From contig NZ_JAJTWT010000001.1 in assembly GCF_021353235.1 (NCBI RefSeq), forward strand, positions 310,001 to 374,000: DNA of 64,000 nucleotides, in the 5' to 3' direction. Made by a program: the position numbers and the translations under genes. Position 1 is the first letter of the stretch. Every line of letters begins with the position of its first letter. Below, in pieces: positions 37,473-47,312 of the stretch. Under the pieces are notes generated by a model that saw only the letters and a program-made list of their open reading frames with translations, ran no database searches and was not told the DNA's origin. Source of the stretch: Pelomonas caseinilytica. GTDB taxonomy: Bacteria; Pseudomonadota; Gammaproteobacteria; Burkholderiales; Burkholderiaceae_C.

Positions 37473-38327
37473 ATGAAGCCCGCCCTCGCCTGCCTCTCCT
37501 GGCTGCTCTGCACCGCCGGCGCCTGCGCCGGGACCTGTTCACCCCCGCAAGGCCTGAAGGACGAGACCGACGCCGCGCGCATCCAGCAGCTCGCCGTCGA
37601 ACTGCTGCCCTGCCTGGCCAGCCCCGATCCACACCTGCGCGACGACCTCGCCTTCAACCAGCTCTCCACCTGGGCGCGCGGCGACCGGCTCACCCCCGCC
37701 ACGCTGGAGCGCCTGCGCACCGAGCTGGTCGCCGTGCTCGACGCCGCCCCCGACCCGGCCGGCGTGCACCCGCCCTTTGCGGCCCTGACGCTGGCCGAAG
37801 TCGCGCGCACCGACCGGCTCAAGCCCTGGCTGACGCCGGCGCAGCGTGCCGACCTGGTGGAGCATGCGGCGCGCTTCCTGGCCGGCGTGCGCGACTACCG
37901 CGGCTTCACGCCCGGCGAGGGCTGGCGCCATGGCGTGGCCCATGGCGCCGACCTGGCCCTGCAGCTCGGCATGAATGCCGCGCTGACCGCTCCCCAGCGC
38001 CTGCGCCTGCTCGCGGCCGTGTCCGCCCAGGTGATGGCGGACCACCGCCATGCCTATCGCTTCGGCGAAGGCGCCCGGCTGGCGCGCGCGGCGCTGCAGC
38101 TGCAGTTGCGCCTGGAGCCCGACGCCGCCGGCTGGCAGGCCTGGCTGGACAACCTGCTGCGCCCGCTCCAGGAGGCACGGCAGTGGGACGAGGCCGCGCT
38201 GACCGACCTGCACAACCTGCGGGAATTCCTGTGGCCGCTGCTGGCCGGCGTGCTGGACCTCGACGACGCCACGCGCCGCGAGGCCTGGCTGGCACCGCTG
38301 CAGAAGGCGCTGCGCCGCCTGGGCTGA
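37473..38327 (+). CDS. DUF2785 domain protein with signal peptide
   Basis: A 284-residue, mostly helical protein. The first ~20 residues form a signal peptide (MKPALACLSWLLCTAGACA). The remainder matches the DUF2785 pattern: LRDDLAFNQLSTW, VRDYRGFTPGEGWRHGVAHGADL and MADHRHAYRFGEGARLARA, with several conserved His/Asp residues that could form a metal or catalytic site. The family has no established activity. The predicted export is noteworthy because the domain is often cytoplasmic. It converges on the GNAT gene 14 bases away. Confidence 0.78.
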   Translation: MKPALACLSWLLCTAGACAGTCSPPQGLKDETDAARIQQLAVELLPCLASPDPHLRDDLAFNQLSTWARGDRLTPATLERLRTELVAVLDAAPDPAGVHPPFAALTLAEVARTDRLKPWLTPAQRADLVEHAARFLAGVRDYRGFTPGEGWRHGVAHGADLALQLGMNAALTAPQRLRLLAAVSAQVMADHRHAYRFGEGARLARAALQLQLRLEPDAAGWQAWLDNLLRPLQEARQWDEAALTDLHNLREFLWPLLAGVLDLDDATRREAWLAPLQKALRRLG

Positions 38328-38341
38328 GGCCGCCGGCGCCG

Positions 38342-38854
38342 TCAGGCGTGGCGCTCGAAATGCAGGCGGTCGTGCCAGACGCCGCCCAGCTCGAAGCTCT
38401 TGGTGGAGCGCCCGTAGACGCTGAAGCCGTTGCGCAGCAGCACCCGCACCGAGCCTTCGTTGTCCACGCGGGCGTTGGCCTCCAGCCGCCGCAGGCCGAG
38501 TTCGCCGAAGGCCTTGGCCAGCACCTGGCGCACCGCCTCGCTCGCGTGGCCCTTGCCGCAGGCGCTCTCGGCCATGCGGTAGCCGAGCTCGGCCGAATGG
38601 AAATGGGCGCGCTTGACGCCGATGAGGTTGACGCGGCCGACCAGCTCGCCGGCAGCGTCGCGCACGAGGAACTGGTAGCCCTTGTCCTCCTTCGCCTCGC
38701 GCAGGGCCAGCTCGATGGCGGCGCGCACGCCCTCGGGCGAGTAGTAGCCGGGCGGCCGGGCATTGATGCGGGCCTCGAAGAAGGCGCGGTTGTCGGTCTC
38801 GAAGCGCAGCAACTCGTCCGCGACCTCGGGCGTGGGCGGCAGCAGATGGATCAC
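38342..38854 (-). CDS. GNAT N-acetyltransferase, RimJ/RimL type
   Basis: A 170-residue acetyltransferase. The acetyl-CoA-binding motif A region is ELGYRMAESACGKGHASEAV, and the following LGLRRLEANARVDNEGSVRVLLRNGF is typical of ribosomal-protein or small-amine acetyltransferases. The substrate is unknown. It overlaps the DUF1566 gene stop by four bases (ATGA), so it is the last gene of a three-gene series with that gene and the L,D-transpeptidase-like gene. Confidence 0.87.
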   Translation of the reverse strand: MIHLLPPTPEVADELLRFETDNRAFFEARINARPPGYYSPEGVRAAIELALREAKEDKGYQFLVRDAAGELVGRVNLIGVKRAHFHSAELGYRMAESACGKGHASEAVRQVLAKAFGELGLRRLEANARVDNEGSVRVLLRNGFSVYGRSTKSFELGGVWHDRLHFERHA

Positions 38855-39423
38855 GGCGCGGGGGCGGGGTCCAGGGTGCGCACCAGGCGCACCGCCAGCT
38901 TCTCGCGCTTGGCCACGTCGCCGCGCACGTCCGCGCCGGGCTGCTCCACGGCCCAGCCCGACTGCACGACGAGGCGGTCGACCTGGCGTTGCGTGAGGCC
39001 GCGCTCGACGTTGCGATAGCTGTAGGCGTTGACCTTCTCGCTTTCGATGCGGGTGGTGCTCGTCCAGTACCAGCCGGCCGGTGCCGCGGGCGCCAGGCTT
39101 TCAGCGGACTTGCCATGGGCCAGGCGCTCGAACAGCCGCCTGAGCTCGGTGACGCGCGGGACCCGCCAGGCACGTCCCTCGGCCCCGGCGCGCGCCCGCC
39201 CCATCGCCAGGGCTTCGGCATGGGTGGCCAGCCGGGGCGTGCCGGTGCAGCGCCGGCCATCCCAGTCCATGCCCTCCACGCAGCGCGACCAGGCCAGGCC
39301 TGCCGTCGGGTCGATCAGTTCGCGGCCATCGGCGCTGGGCGTCAGGCGCGGGGCCTCGTCGGCCGCGGCGGGCAGAGCCGCCAGGGCGAGCAGGATGAGC
39401 GTTAGGGCAAGTGGTCTTCGCAT
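38851..39423 (-). CDS. exported DUF1566 (Lcl C-terminal) domain protein
   Basis: A 190-residue protein with a signal peptide (LALTLILLALAALPAAA) and one Lcl/DUF1566 domain: LIDPTAGLAWSRCVEGM, WRVPRVTELRRLF, YWTSTTR and a closing AVRLVRT. Two cysteines (CVEGM and RRCTG) may form a disulfide. Such domains occur in secreted adhesin-like proteins, with no known enzymatic role. It lies five bases after the L,D-transpeptidase-like gene, suggesting a shared envelope function. Confidence 0.8.
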   Translation of the reverse strand: MRRPLALTLILLALAALPAAADEAPRLTPSADGRELIDPTAGLAWSRCVEGMDWDGRRCTGTPRLATHAEALAMGRARAGAEGRAWRVPRVTELRRLFERLAHGKSAESLAPAAPAGWYWTSTTRIESEKVNAYSYRNVERGLTQRQVDRLVVQSGWAVEQPGADVRGDVAKREKLAVRLVRTLDPAPAP

Positions 39424-39428
39424 GGTGT

Positions 39429-40745
39429 TCAACGCCCGGCGGCAGCCACGGCGGCCTCGGCTTCGCCGGGCCTGACGGGGCCGTCGCCCGGCAGCTCGAC
39501 GACGATGAGATAGCCCGCCAGGTCCGGCCGGGCCTGTGCGGCGTAGGCCTGGGCCAGGCGCAGCTGGCCGCTGGCGAGCAGCCGGCCCGTGGCCGGGTCC
39601 CAGTCCTCGCTGGAGATCAGGCAGCCCTGCTGCGGCGCGCCGGGGAAGTAGCTGGCGCCGGCGTAGTAGGCCGGGTTCAAGGTGTTGCCGTGCACCAGGA
39701 GTTCGTCGCGGCCGGCACGGCCGGCGAGCCAGGCCTCCTTGAACGGCGGCCAGCCCGCCCAGGACGGCGGCAGATAGCTCTCGTACAAGGCCTGGGTCCA
39801 GTCCGCCGCGCCAGTGGCGTCGACGTGCTCGAACTCGGCTGGCGTCGCCTCGATGGGCAGCTTGCTGTGCAGGTAGGGTGTGGGCCCGATGTTGGGGTTG
39901 GTGGCCGTGCCCGCGCCGACGATGGTGAACAGGCCCTGCGGCGTGTTGCCATTGGTCAGGATGCCGGGAAGGCCGCTGCGGGCCAGCGCCAGTTGCGGCG
40001 ACGCGAACAGCCGCCCCGACGCCTCGCGCACGAAGCGGCCGTCGGCGCCGCGCACCAGGGCCAGTCCCATCTGCTGGCGGCCCGGCCGCTGCAGGCTGAC
40101 GATGGCCGGGAAGCCCGGCCGCAGCGGTGCGGCCAGCAGTTCGGCCAGCGGCGGCGGCGCCAGCGGCGAGGGCTGCAGGCGCTGCATCAGGGCGGTGAGC
40201 CGCGGGTCGTCGGCCCAGGCCGGGAACTGCTGCGGCACGAGGGCGAGCAGGCGCGGCGCGGCGCCGGGGGCGGCCTGCAGCAGGGTGTAGGCGGCGATGG
40301 CGAAGGGCTTGCTCGCCGTGAGCTGGGGCAGCAGCGGCCACAGCAGCGGCGCCGACTCGGCCGGATAGAGGGTGTGGGCGGCGGTCAGCAGGGCGCGCTG
40401 GAACTCGGGGTCGCGCCCGCCGAGCGTGGGCAGGGCGTCGAGCAGCAGGGGCCGGGCCGCGTCGGCCTCGGCGTTGTACTGGGCCACCGCCTCGAAGAGG
40501 GCCGGCAGGGCCGCGTCGCGCCCGGGGCCGGGCGGCAGGGCGATGCGGGCGCGGATGCCGGCCACCGCCGCCTCGCGCCGGGCGCGTTCGCCCTCCGTCG
40601 ACGCGGCCGGCCAAGACAGCGCGCCGGGCTGCAGGGCCAGCAGTTCAGCGGCGGCGTAGCGCTTTTCGGCGGGAGGCTGGGGTTTGAGCGGCGCGCAGGC
40701 GGCCAGGGCGAGCGTCAGCAGGGCGAGCGGCAGGCGGAACTTCAT
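39429..40745 (-). CDS. L,D-transpeptidase-like (YkuD fold) lipoprotein
   Basis: A 438-residue lipoprotein with lipobox LAAC at about residues 14-17, a ~200-residue helical region and a C-terminal catalytic domain. The motifs TPQGLFTIVGAG, ELLVHGNTLNP and QQGCLISSED reproduce the YkuD order with catalytic His and Cys, though the SxGCxR consensus is altered. It probably acts on peptidoglycan or lipoprotein cross-links in the periplasm. Three codons of spacing lead into the DUF1566 gene. Distant family assignment makes the exact activity uncertain. Confidence 0.72.
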   Translation of the reverse strand: MKFRLPLALLTLALAACAPLKPQPPAEKRYAAAELLALQPGALSWPAASTEGERARREAAVAGIRARIALPPGPGRDAALPALFEAVAQYNAEADAARPLLLDALPTLGGRDPEFQRALLTAAHTLYPAESAPLLWPLLPQLTASKPFAIAAYTLLQAAPGAAPRLLALVPQQFPAWADDPRLTALMQRLQPSPLAPPPLAELLAAPLRPGFPAIVSLQRPGRQQMGLALVRGADGRFVREASGRLFASPQLALARSGLPGILTNGNTPQGLFTIVGAGTATNPNIGPTPYLHSKLPIEATPAEFEHVDATGAADWTQALYESYLPPSWAGWPPFKEAWLAGRAGRDELLVHGNTLNPAYYAGASYFPGAPQQGCLISSEDWDPATGRLLASGQLRLAQAYAAQARPDLAGYLIVVELPGDGPVRPGEAEAAVAAAGR

Positions 40746-40855
40746 GGCATCGGGTTCAAAGGCGGCTGTCGAAATCGCCGCGCCTGGATCGTCGTAGTGT
40801 CAGGCATCCCGATACTGCCGCCCGAACTTCCACATCCACTGACACAGGACCCCCG

Positions 40856-41431
40856 ATGAAGCCCGCCGCCCTGCTCTGCCTCCTGCTCCTCGCCGCCGGC
40901 CTCGCCCAGGCCGCGCCGACCACCTACGACATCGACCCCACGCACACCTATCCCAGCTTCGAGGCCGACCACATGGGCGGCCTCTCGGTCTGGCGCGGCA
41001 AGCTCAACCACAGCACCGGCCGCATCGTGTACGACAAGGCCGACGGCACGGGCAAGGTCGACGTGGAGATGGACCTCGCCAGCATCGACTTCGGCCTCGA
41101 CGCGCTGAACGCCTGGGCCCGCGGCGAGCAGTTCTTCGACGTGGCCAAGCACCCCAGCGCGCGCTACACGGGCCGCTTCGAGGGCGGCAGCGGCGGCGTG
41201 CCGGCCCGGGTGGTGGGCGAACTGACGCTCAACGGCCAGACCCGGCCGGTGACCCTGGCCATCCGCCAGCTCAAGTGCATCCCCCATCCCGTCTTCAAGC
41301 GCGAGCTGTGCGGCGCGGACGCGTCGGGCAGCTTCAACCGCGACGAGTTCGGCCTCGCGGCCGGCAAGGACTGGGGCTTCAAGATGGACGTGCAGTTGCG
41401 CATCCAGGTCGAGGCCATCGCCAAGGAATAG
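40856..41431 (+). CDS. YceI family periplasmic protein
   Basis: A 191-residue lipocalin-like protein with a signal peptide (LLCLLLLAAGLAQA). YceI features: TYDIDPTHTYPSFEADHMGG at the mature N-terminus, VDVEMDLASIDFGLDALNAW, the FFDVAKHPSARYTG motif and GELTLNGQTRPVTL. Members bind isoprenoid or fatty-acyl ligands. It is divergent from the L,D-transpeptidase-like lipoprotein gene and is followed by a strong hairpin at 41443-41471. Confidence 0.93.
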   Translation: MKPAALLCLLLLAAGLAQAAPTTYDIDPTHTYPSFEADHMGGLSVWRGKLNHSTGRIVYDKADGTGKVDVEMDLASIDFGLDALNAWARGEQFFDVAKHPSARYTGRFEGGSGGVPARVVGELTLNGQTRPVTLAIRQLKCIPHPVFKRELCGADASGSFNRDEFGLAAGKDWGFKMDVQLRIQVEAIAKE

Positions 41432-41442
41432 AGGCCAAAACG

Positions 41443-41471
41443 AAGAACGGCAGCGAAATGCTGCCGTTCTT
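41443..41471. terminator. terminator-like hairpin after yceI-type gene
   Basis: A perfect 12-base stem AAGAACGGCAGC / GCTGCCGTTCTT around a GAAAT loop, 12 bases after the stop. The plus-strand trail is TTCTCC-like and the minus-strand trail is CGTTTT, so it may stop transcription from both convergent genes. The U tracts are short. Confidence 0.6.
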
Positions 41472-41478
41472 CTCCTCC

Positions 41479-41638
41479 AGCGGCAGCCGTGGAACCGGCT
41501 TTGCCGGGCCACTGGCAGGCCTTGCAGGCCGCGCCGCGCCAGTGGCGCGACTCTTCGCCAGGCACAAACAGCCCTCAGGGCTGTTTGTGTCCGGGCTCAG
41601 CCCCCTTGAGGGGGCCGGCGAAGCCGGTAGGGGGTGGG
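41479..41638. repeat. 3'-flanking interspersed repeat, copy B
   Basis: Shares 34 identical bases (41479-41512) with copy A at 22880-22913, and the CCCCCTTGAGGGGG hairpin (41601-41614) plus the terminal GGGGGTGGGC. About 85 bases between these modules are absent from copy A and include the perfect palindrome at 41563-41589. As in copy A the right end directly abuts the stop codon of the minus-strand gene, here the S46 peptidase. Confidence 0.8.
41563..41589. repeat. perfect 12-base inverted repeat within repeat copy B
   Basis: CACAAACAGCCC and GGGCTGTTTGTG separated by TCA. It lies inside the segment that distinguishes copy B from copy A. On the minus strand it sits about 50 bases after the S46 peptidase stop and could be part of its terminator. 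Confidence 0.7.
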
Positions 41639-43825
<2,187 letters not shown>

Positions 43826-43939
43826 GGAGCGGTTCGGTGAAAACGCGAAACCGCAAGCGTAACCCGGGGTGGCCCGAAACCCTGGGTGAGGAAAGGCAGG
43901 CTTCGGCCTCGGGAAAGCCCCAGGCTCAGGCCCGCGGCG

Positions 43940-44308
43940 TCAATGCGCCAGGCCGATCCACTCGCCGGCCGACTGGTAGCCCTCGAACAGGTCCAGCGCC
44001 AGCTCGCGCAGGCCCGGATGGTCGCTGCCGAAGCCCTCGGCCAGGCGCTCGTAGGCGTAGTGGCGGTCGTAGAGCATGCGGGTCGGGTTGATGGCCAGGC
44101 CGGCATCGTTCATCAGCTGGCCGAAGCGCAGCAGTTCGCCCGTGCTGACGGCGCCGTTGGCCGCACCCGACACGGTCAAGCCGAGAGCGCGGATGTCGCC
44201 CAGGTGCACGCCCTCGGCGATCTTGAGGACGCTCGGAACATGGCCGGGCTCGCCCATGCCACGCGGCTCGTCGGCGGGGACGGGAATCAGGTGCAGGGGG
44301 ATGAGCAT
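43940..44308 (-). CDS. hypothetical protein
   Basis: A 122-residue soluble protein from the ATG at 44308 (MLIPLHLIPVP), with no signal peptide or membrane helix. A longer frame to 44344 adds a low-complexity start. The sequence contains conserved-looking segments LKIAEGVHLGDIRALGL, RFGQLMNDAGLAINPTRML and HYAYERLAEGFGSDHPGLRELALDLFEGY. I do not recognise a family. It stands alone between the S46 peptidase and the toxin-antitoxin operon. Confidence 0.6.
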   Translation of the reverse strand: MLIPLHLIPVPADEPRGMGEPGHVPSVLKIAEGVHLGDIRALGLTVSGAANGAVSTGELLRFGQLMNDAGLAINPTRMLYDRHYAYERLAEGFGSDHPGLRELALDLFEGYQSAGEWIGLAH

Positions 44309-44468
44309 GGCGGGCCTCGGCGGACTTCTGGCGTGTGCCGCCATGGTGCCGGGGCCTCGGCCGGGCGAAGGCCGGATAAAGCCCGAAAAGGCCGGGCTAT
44401 CCGCCGTTGATGCGGCTCAAGTGCCGGATGTGAGACGGCCCCGGGTTCGACACAAACCGTTGGACAAT

Positions 44469-44497
44469 TTGACAACATCAGAAGATCTGACCATCAT
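44469..44497 (+). promoter_or_regulatory. promoter of the toxin-antitoxin operon with internal palindrome
   Basis: A perfect -35 TTGACA (44469-44474) and a CATCAT -10 (44492-44497) are 17 bases apart. Between them lies the inverted repeat TCAGA-AGA-TCTGA (44478-44490), a natural place for the antitoxin to bind. The predicted start coincides with the toxin ATG at 44504. Confidence 0.6.
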
Positions 44498-44503
44498 CTC
44501 GGC

Positions 44504-44800
44504 ATGAAAGCGAGGCTTGTCGCCCGGACCCGGATCGTCTACGCCGAGAACGCCTTCGCCGAACTGGTACTTTGGGCGCTTCCCTCACCGCTGGCTGGGT
44601 CGGCGCACTCGTTCAAGTACCGGCTCGCCTACGTGGTCGACGGCGTCTGCGTGGTGCGCTACGACAACGAGGCCGGCAAGGGCGATCACCGCCATGTCGG
44701 CGACAAGGAATCCGGCTACGCCTTCACCACGCCGGAAGCACTCGTTGCCGCCTTTGAACAGGACATCGCGAGGTGGAACCGTGAAAACAGTGATTCTTGA
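44504..44800 (+). CDS. TumE-family toxin (DUF6516)
   Basis: A 98-residue protein of the TumE/DUF6516 toxin-like family, recognised by FAELVLWALPSPLAGSAHSFKYRLAYV, VVRYDNEAGKGDHRH and the C-terminal TPEALVAAFEQDI. The His-rich KGDHRH segment is the likely active region; such proteins are thought to be ribonuclease-type toxins. Its 3' end overlaps the following antitoxin gene by 20 bases. The region upstream is richer in A+T than its surroundings, which fits horizontal acquisition. No Shine-Dalgarno precedes the ATG, which coincides with the predicted transcription start. Confidence 0.8.
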   Translation: MKARLVARTRIVYAENAFAELVLWALPSPLAGSAHSFKYRLAYVVDGVCVVRYDNEAGKGDHRHVGDKESGYAFTTPEALVAAFEQDIARWNRENSDS

Positions 44801-45128
44801 AGTACGCCAGGCGAAGGAATCCCTGGACGCCTTTGCCCAATCCTGGCGGGCGGGCAAGGCGGAGCGGACGTCCCGCATCAGCTTCGCGACGCCGGAACTG
44901 CTGTGGAAGGTCCTCACCGCCAAACGCTGGGAGCTGCTCAAGGCCTTGTGCGGCGCCGGTCCGGTTTCCATTCGTGAGGCCGCGCGGCGGGTCGAGCGGG
45001 ACGTGAAGGCTGTTCACGGCGACATCACGGCACTGCTGGCGGCCGGCGTCCTCGACCGGGCCGAGGGAGGCGGCGTTGTCTTTCCCTACGACGCCGTCAA
45101 GGTCGAGTTCCTGTTGCAGGCCGCCTAG
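44781..45128 (+). CDS. TumA-like antitoxin, winged helix-turn-helix
   Basis: A 115-residue protein starting with GTG inside the toxin gene (KTVILEVRQAKES). The second half is a MarR-like winged helix: ISFATPELLWKVLTAKRWELL, SIREAARRVERDVKAVHGDI and a wing near DRAEGGGVVFPY, as in HVO_A0114-type DNA-binding antitoxins paired with TumE toxins. It probably neutralises the toxin and represses the operon at the palindrome upstream. The gene order (toxin first) is characteristic of this pair. Confidence 0.8.
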   Translation: MKTVILEVRQAKESLDAFAQSWRAGKAERTSRISFATPELLWKVLTAKRWELLKALCGAGPVSIREAARRVERDVKAVHGDITALLAAGVLDRAEGGGVVFPYDAVKVEFLLQAA

Positions 45129-45146
45129 CGGCGCTGCAGGCCCGGC

Positions 45147-45713
45147 TCAAGCCTTCGGCAGCGTCACCCCCACCTGCCCCTGGTACTTGCCGCCGCGATC
45201 CTTGTAGCTCGTCTCGCAGACCTCGTCGCTCTCGAAGAACAGCACCTGGGCGCAGCCCTCGCCGGCGTAGATCTTGGCCGGCAGAGGCGTGGTGTTGCTG
45301 AACTCCAGCGTCACATAGCCTTCCCACTCGGGCTCGAAGGGCGTCACGTTGACGATGATGCCGCAGCGGGCGTAGGTGCTCTTGCCCAGGCACACGGTCA
45401 GCACGTTGCGCGGGATGCGGAAGTACTCCACCGTGCGCGCCAGCGCGAAGCTGTTGGGCGGGATGATGCAGACGTCCTTGTTGACGTCGACGAAGCTGTT
45501 CTCGTCGAAGTTCTTCGGGTCCACCACGGTGCTGTGGATGTTGGTGAAGACCTTGAACTCGGGCGCGCAGCGGATGTCGTAGCCGTAGCTGCTGGTGCCG
45601 TAGCTGACGATCTTGTGGCCGTCGCGCTCGCGCACCTGGCCGGGCTCGAACGGCTCGATCATGCCGTGCTGCTCCGCCATGCGGCGGATCCATTTGTCGC
45701 TCTTGATGCTCAT
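45147..45713 (-). CDS. dcd: dCTP deaminase
   Basis: Converts dCTP to dUTP for thymidylate synthesis. 188 residues, the standard length. Motifs: [18 protein letters not shown] at the N-terminus, [35 protein letters not shown] (nucleotide binding) and [18 protein letters not shown] with the catalytic glutamate. It lies 12 bases after the orphan substrate-binding protein gene in the same direction and converges on the toxin-antitoxin operon. Confidence 0.96.
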   Translation of the reverse strand: MSIKSDKWIRRMAEQHGMIEPFEPGQVRERDGHKIVSYGTSSYGYDIRCAPEFKVFTNIHSTVVDPKNFDENSFVDVNKDVCIIPPNSFALARTVEYFRIPRNVLTVCLGKSTYARCGIIVNVTPFEPEWEGYVTLEFSNTTPLPAKIYAGEGCAQVLFFESDEVCETSYKDRGGKYQGQVGVTLPKA

Positions 45714-45725
45714 CTCTTTTTCCTT

Positions 45726-47312
45726 CTACCGGGGGAGGACGCCGTCGAAATAGGTGCTGCCGTCGAGTTCCACCACGAAGCCCTTGACGCTCGCGCGGGT
45801 GGGTACGGCGAGCTGGCCGTAGGCGATGGGCGACCAGGGCATCTCCTGCATGGCCAGGCGCTGGGCCTTGACGTAGAGCGCCTTGCGATCGTCCTGCTTC
45901 AGGGCCTGGCGTGCCTGGGCCAGCAGCTTGTCGTAGGCCGGATTGCACCAGAAGCTGCCGCTGGCGGCGCCGCAGGCGAGCTGGCCCGCCGTGTTGGCGG
46001 GTTCGGGGTCGCCGTTCCAGCCCGACAGGGCCGCGTCGTGCTCGCCCGCGTCGATGCGCCGCAGATACTCGCCCCACTCGTAGGTCACGATGCGGGCGCT
46101 GACGCCGACCTTGGCCCAGTCGGCCTGGATCATCTGCGCCATCAGCTGGCCGTTGGGGTTGTAGTTGCGCACGACGGGCATGGCCCAGAGCGTGAGGTCC
46201 AGGGGCAGCACGCCCGCCTTCTGCAGCAGGGCCTTGGCGCGCGCCGGGTCGTAGGGCGTGGGCCTGAGCGTGGCATCGTGGGCCCAGTTGGCCGCCGGGA
46301 TGGGGCTGCTCGCCACCACGCCCGCGCCGCCGTAGACGGTGCGCAGGATGGCCGCCTTGTCGATGGCCATGTCCAGGGCCTGGCGCACCTCGACCTTGGC
46401 CAGCGCCGGGCGCCGGGTGTTGTAGGCCAGCAGCCCGATGTTCAGGCCCGGCGCCGTCGCGAGCTTGATGGCCGGGTCCTTCTTCAGCTCGGCCAGCTCC
46501 GCCGGGCCCACGGGCGCGGCGATGTCGCACTCGTCGCGCCTGAGGCGCTGGGCGCGCACGTTGGCGTCCGGCGTGATGGCGTAGACGAGCTGGTCGGCCC
46601 GCGGCACCTCCTTGTCGCGCCACCAGCCCGGGTGGCGGGTGTAGCGGATGACGGCGTCGGGCCGGAAGCTCTTGAGCTGGAAGGGCCCCGTGCCGACGGG
46701 CATCTGGGCGATGCGCTGGGGCGTGCCGGCCTTGAGCAGTTGCTCGCCCAGCTCGGCCGACTCGATGGCCGCGAAGACGAAGGTCAGCGCGGACAGGAAG
46801 GAAGCGTCTCGCTCCGCGAGCGTGACGCGTACCTGGTGGTCGCCCAGCTTCTCGACCTTGCGGATGAGCTTCTCCCAACCGAGCGAGACCACGTAGGGCG
46901 ACACGCCCGGCACGGCCTTGGCGAAGGCCCCGCCCAGGCCCTCGCCGCGGTCGAGCAGGCGGCCGAAGGTGAAGAGCACGTCGTCGGCATTGAACTCGCG
47001 CGTGGGCTTGAAGCCCTCGACCGACTGCCAGCGCACGCCGCGGCGCAGCTCGAAGGTGTAGGCCAGGCCATCGGCGCTGACGCTCCAGCTGCTGGCCAGG
47101 CCGGGCACGAGCTGGTCGCTGCCGCGCTTGACCTCGACGAGGGTGCCGAAGATGGGCAGATGGGTGACGTGGTCGATGCCGCTGTCGGTCATCGCGGGGT
47201 CGAAGGTCTTGGGGCTGCCCGCGGCGCAGAAGCGCAGCGTGGTGTCGGCCTGCCCCATCGTCGAGGCGCCCAGCAGGGGCAGGGCCAGGAAAAGGGCGGA
47301 GAAGCGGGTCAT
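45726..47312 (-). CDS. ABC transporter substrate-binding protein, peptide/nickel type (SBP_bac_5)
   Basis: A 528-residue periplasmic binding protein with a signal peptide (LFLALPLLGASTMGQA). Typical family-5 segments are TLRFCAAGSPKTFDPAMT, FELRRGVRW, FNADDVLFTFGRLLD, VGTGPFQLKSF and VRQALDMAIDKAAIL, similar to dipeptide-binding proteins such as DppA or SapA. No permease or ATPase gene is nearby, so it is an orphan relying on a transporter elsewhere. The start overlaps the amidohydrolase stop (ATGA), which suggests that peptide or amide uptake and hydrolysis are linked. Confidence 0.92.
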   Translation of the reverse strand: MTRFSALFLALPLLGASTMGQADTTLRFCAAGSPKTFDPAMTDSGIDHVTHLPIFGTLVEVKRGSDQLVPGLASSWSVSADGLAYTFELRRGVRWQSVEGFKPTREFNADDVLFTFGRLLDRGEGLGGAFAKAVPGVSPYVVSLGWEKLIRKVEKLGDHQVRVTLAERDASFLSALTFVFAAIESAELGEQLLKAGTPQRIAQMPVGTGPFQLKSFRPDAVIRYTRHPGWWRDKEVPRADQLVYAITPDANVRAQRLRRDECDIAAPVGPAELAELKKDPAIKLATAPGLNIGLLAYNTRRPALAKVEVRQALDMAIDKAAILRTVYGGAGVVASSPIPAANWAHDATLRPTPYDPARAKALLQKAGVLPLDLTLWAMPVVRNYNPNGQLMAQMIQADWAKVGVSARIVTYEWGEYLRRIDAGEHDAALSGWNGDPEPANTAGQLACGAASGSFWCNPAYDKLLAQARQALKQDDRKALYVKAQRLAMQEMPWSPIAYGQLAVPTRASVKGFVVELDGSTYFDGVLPR

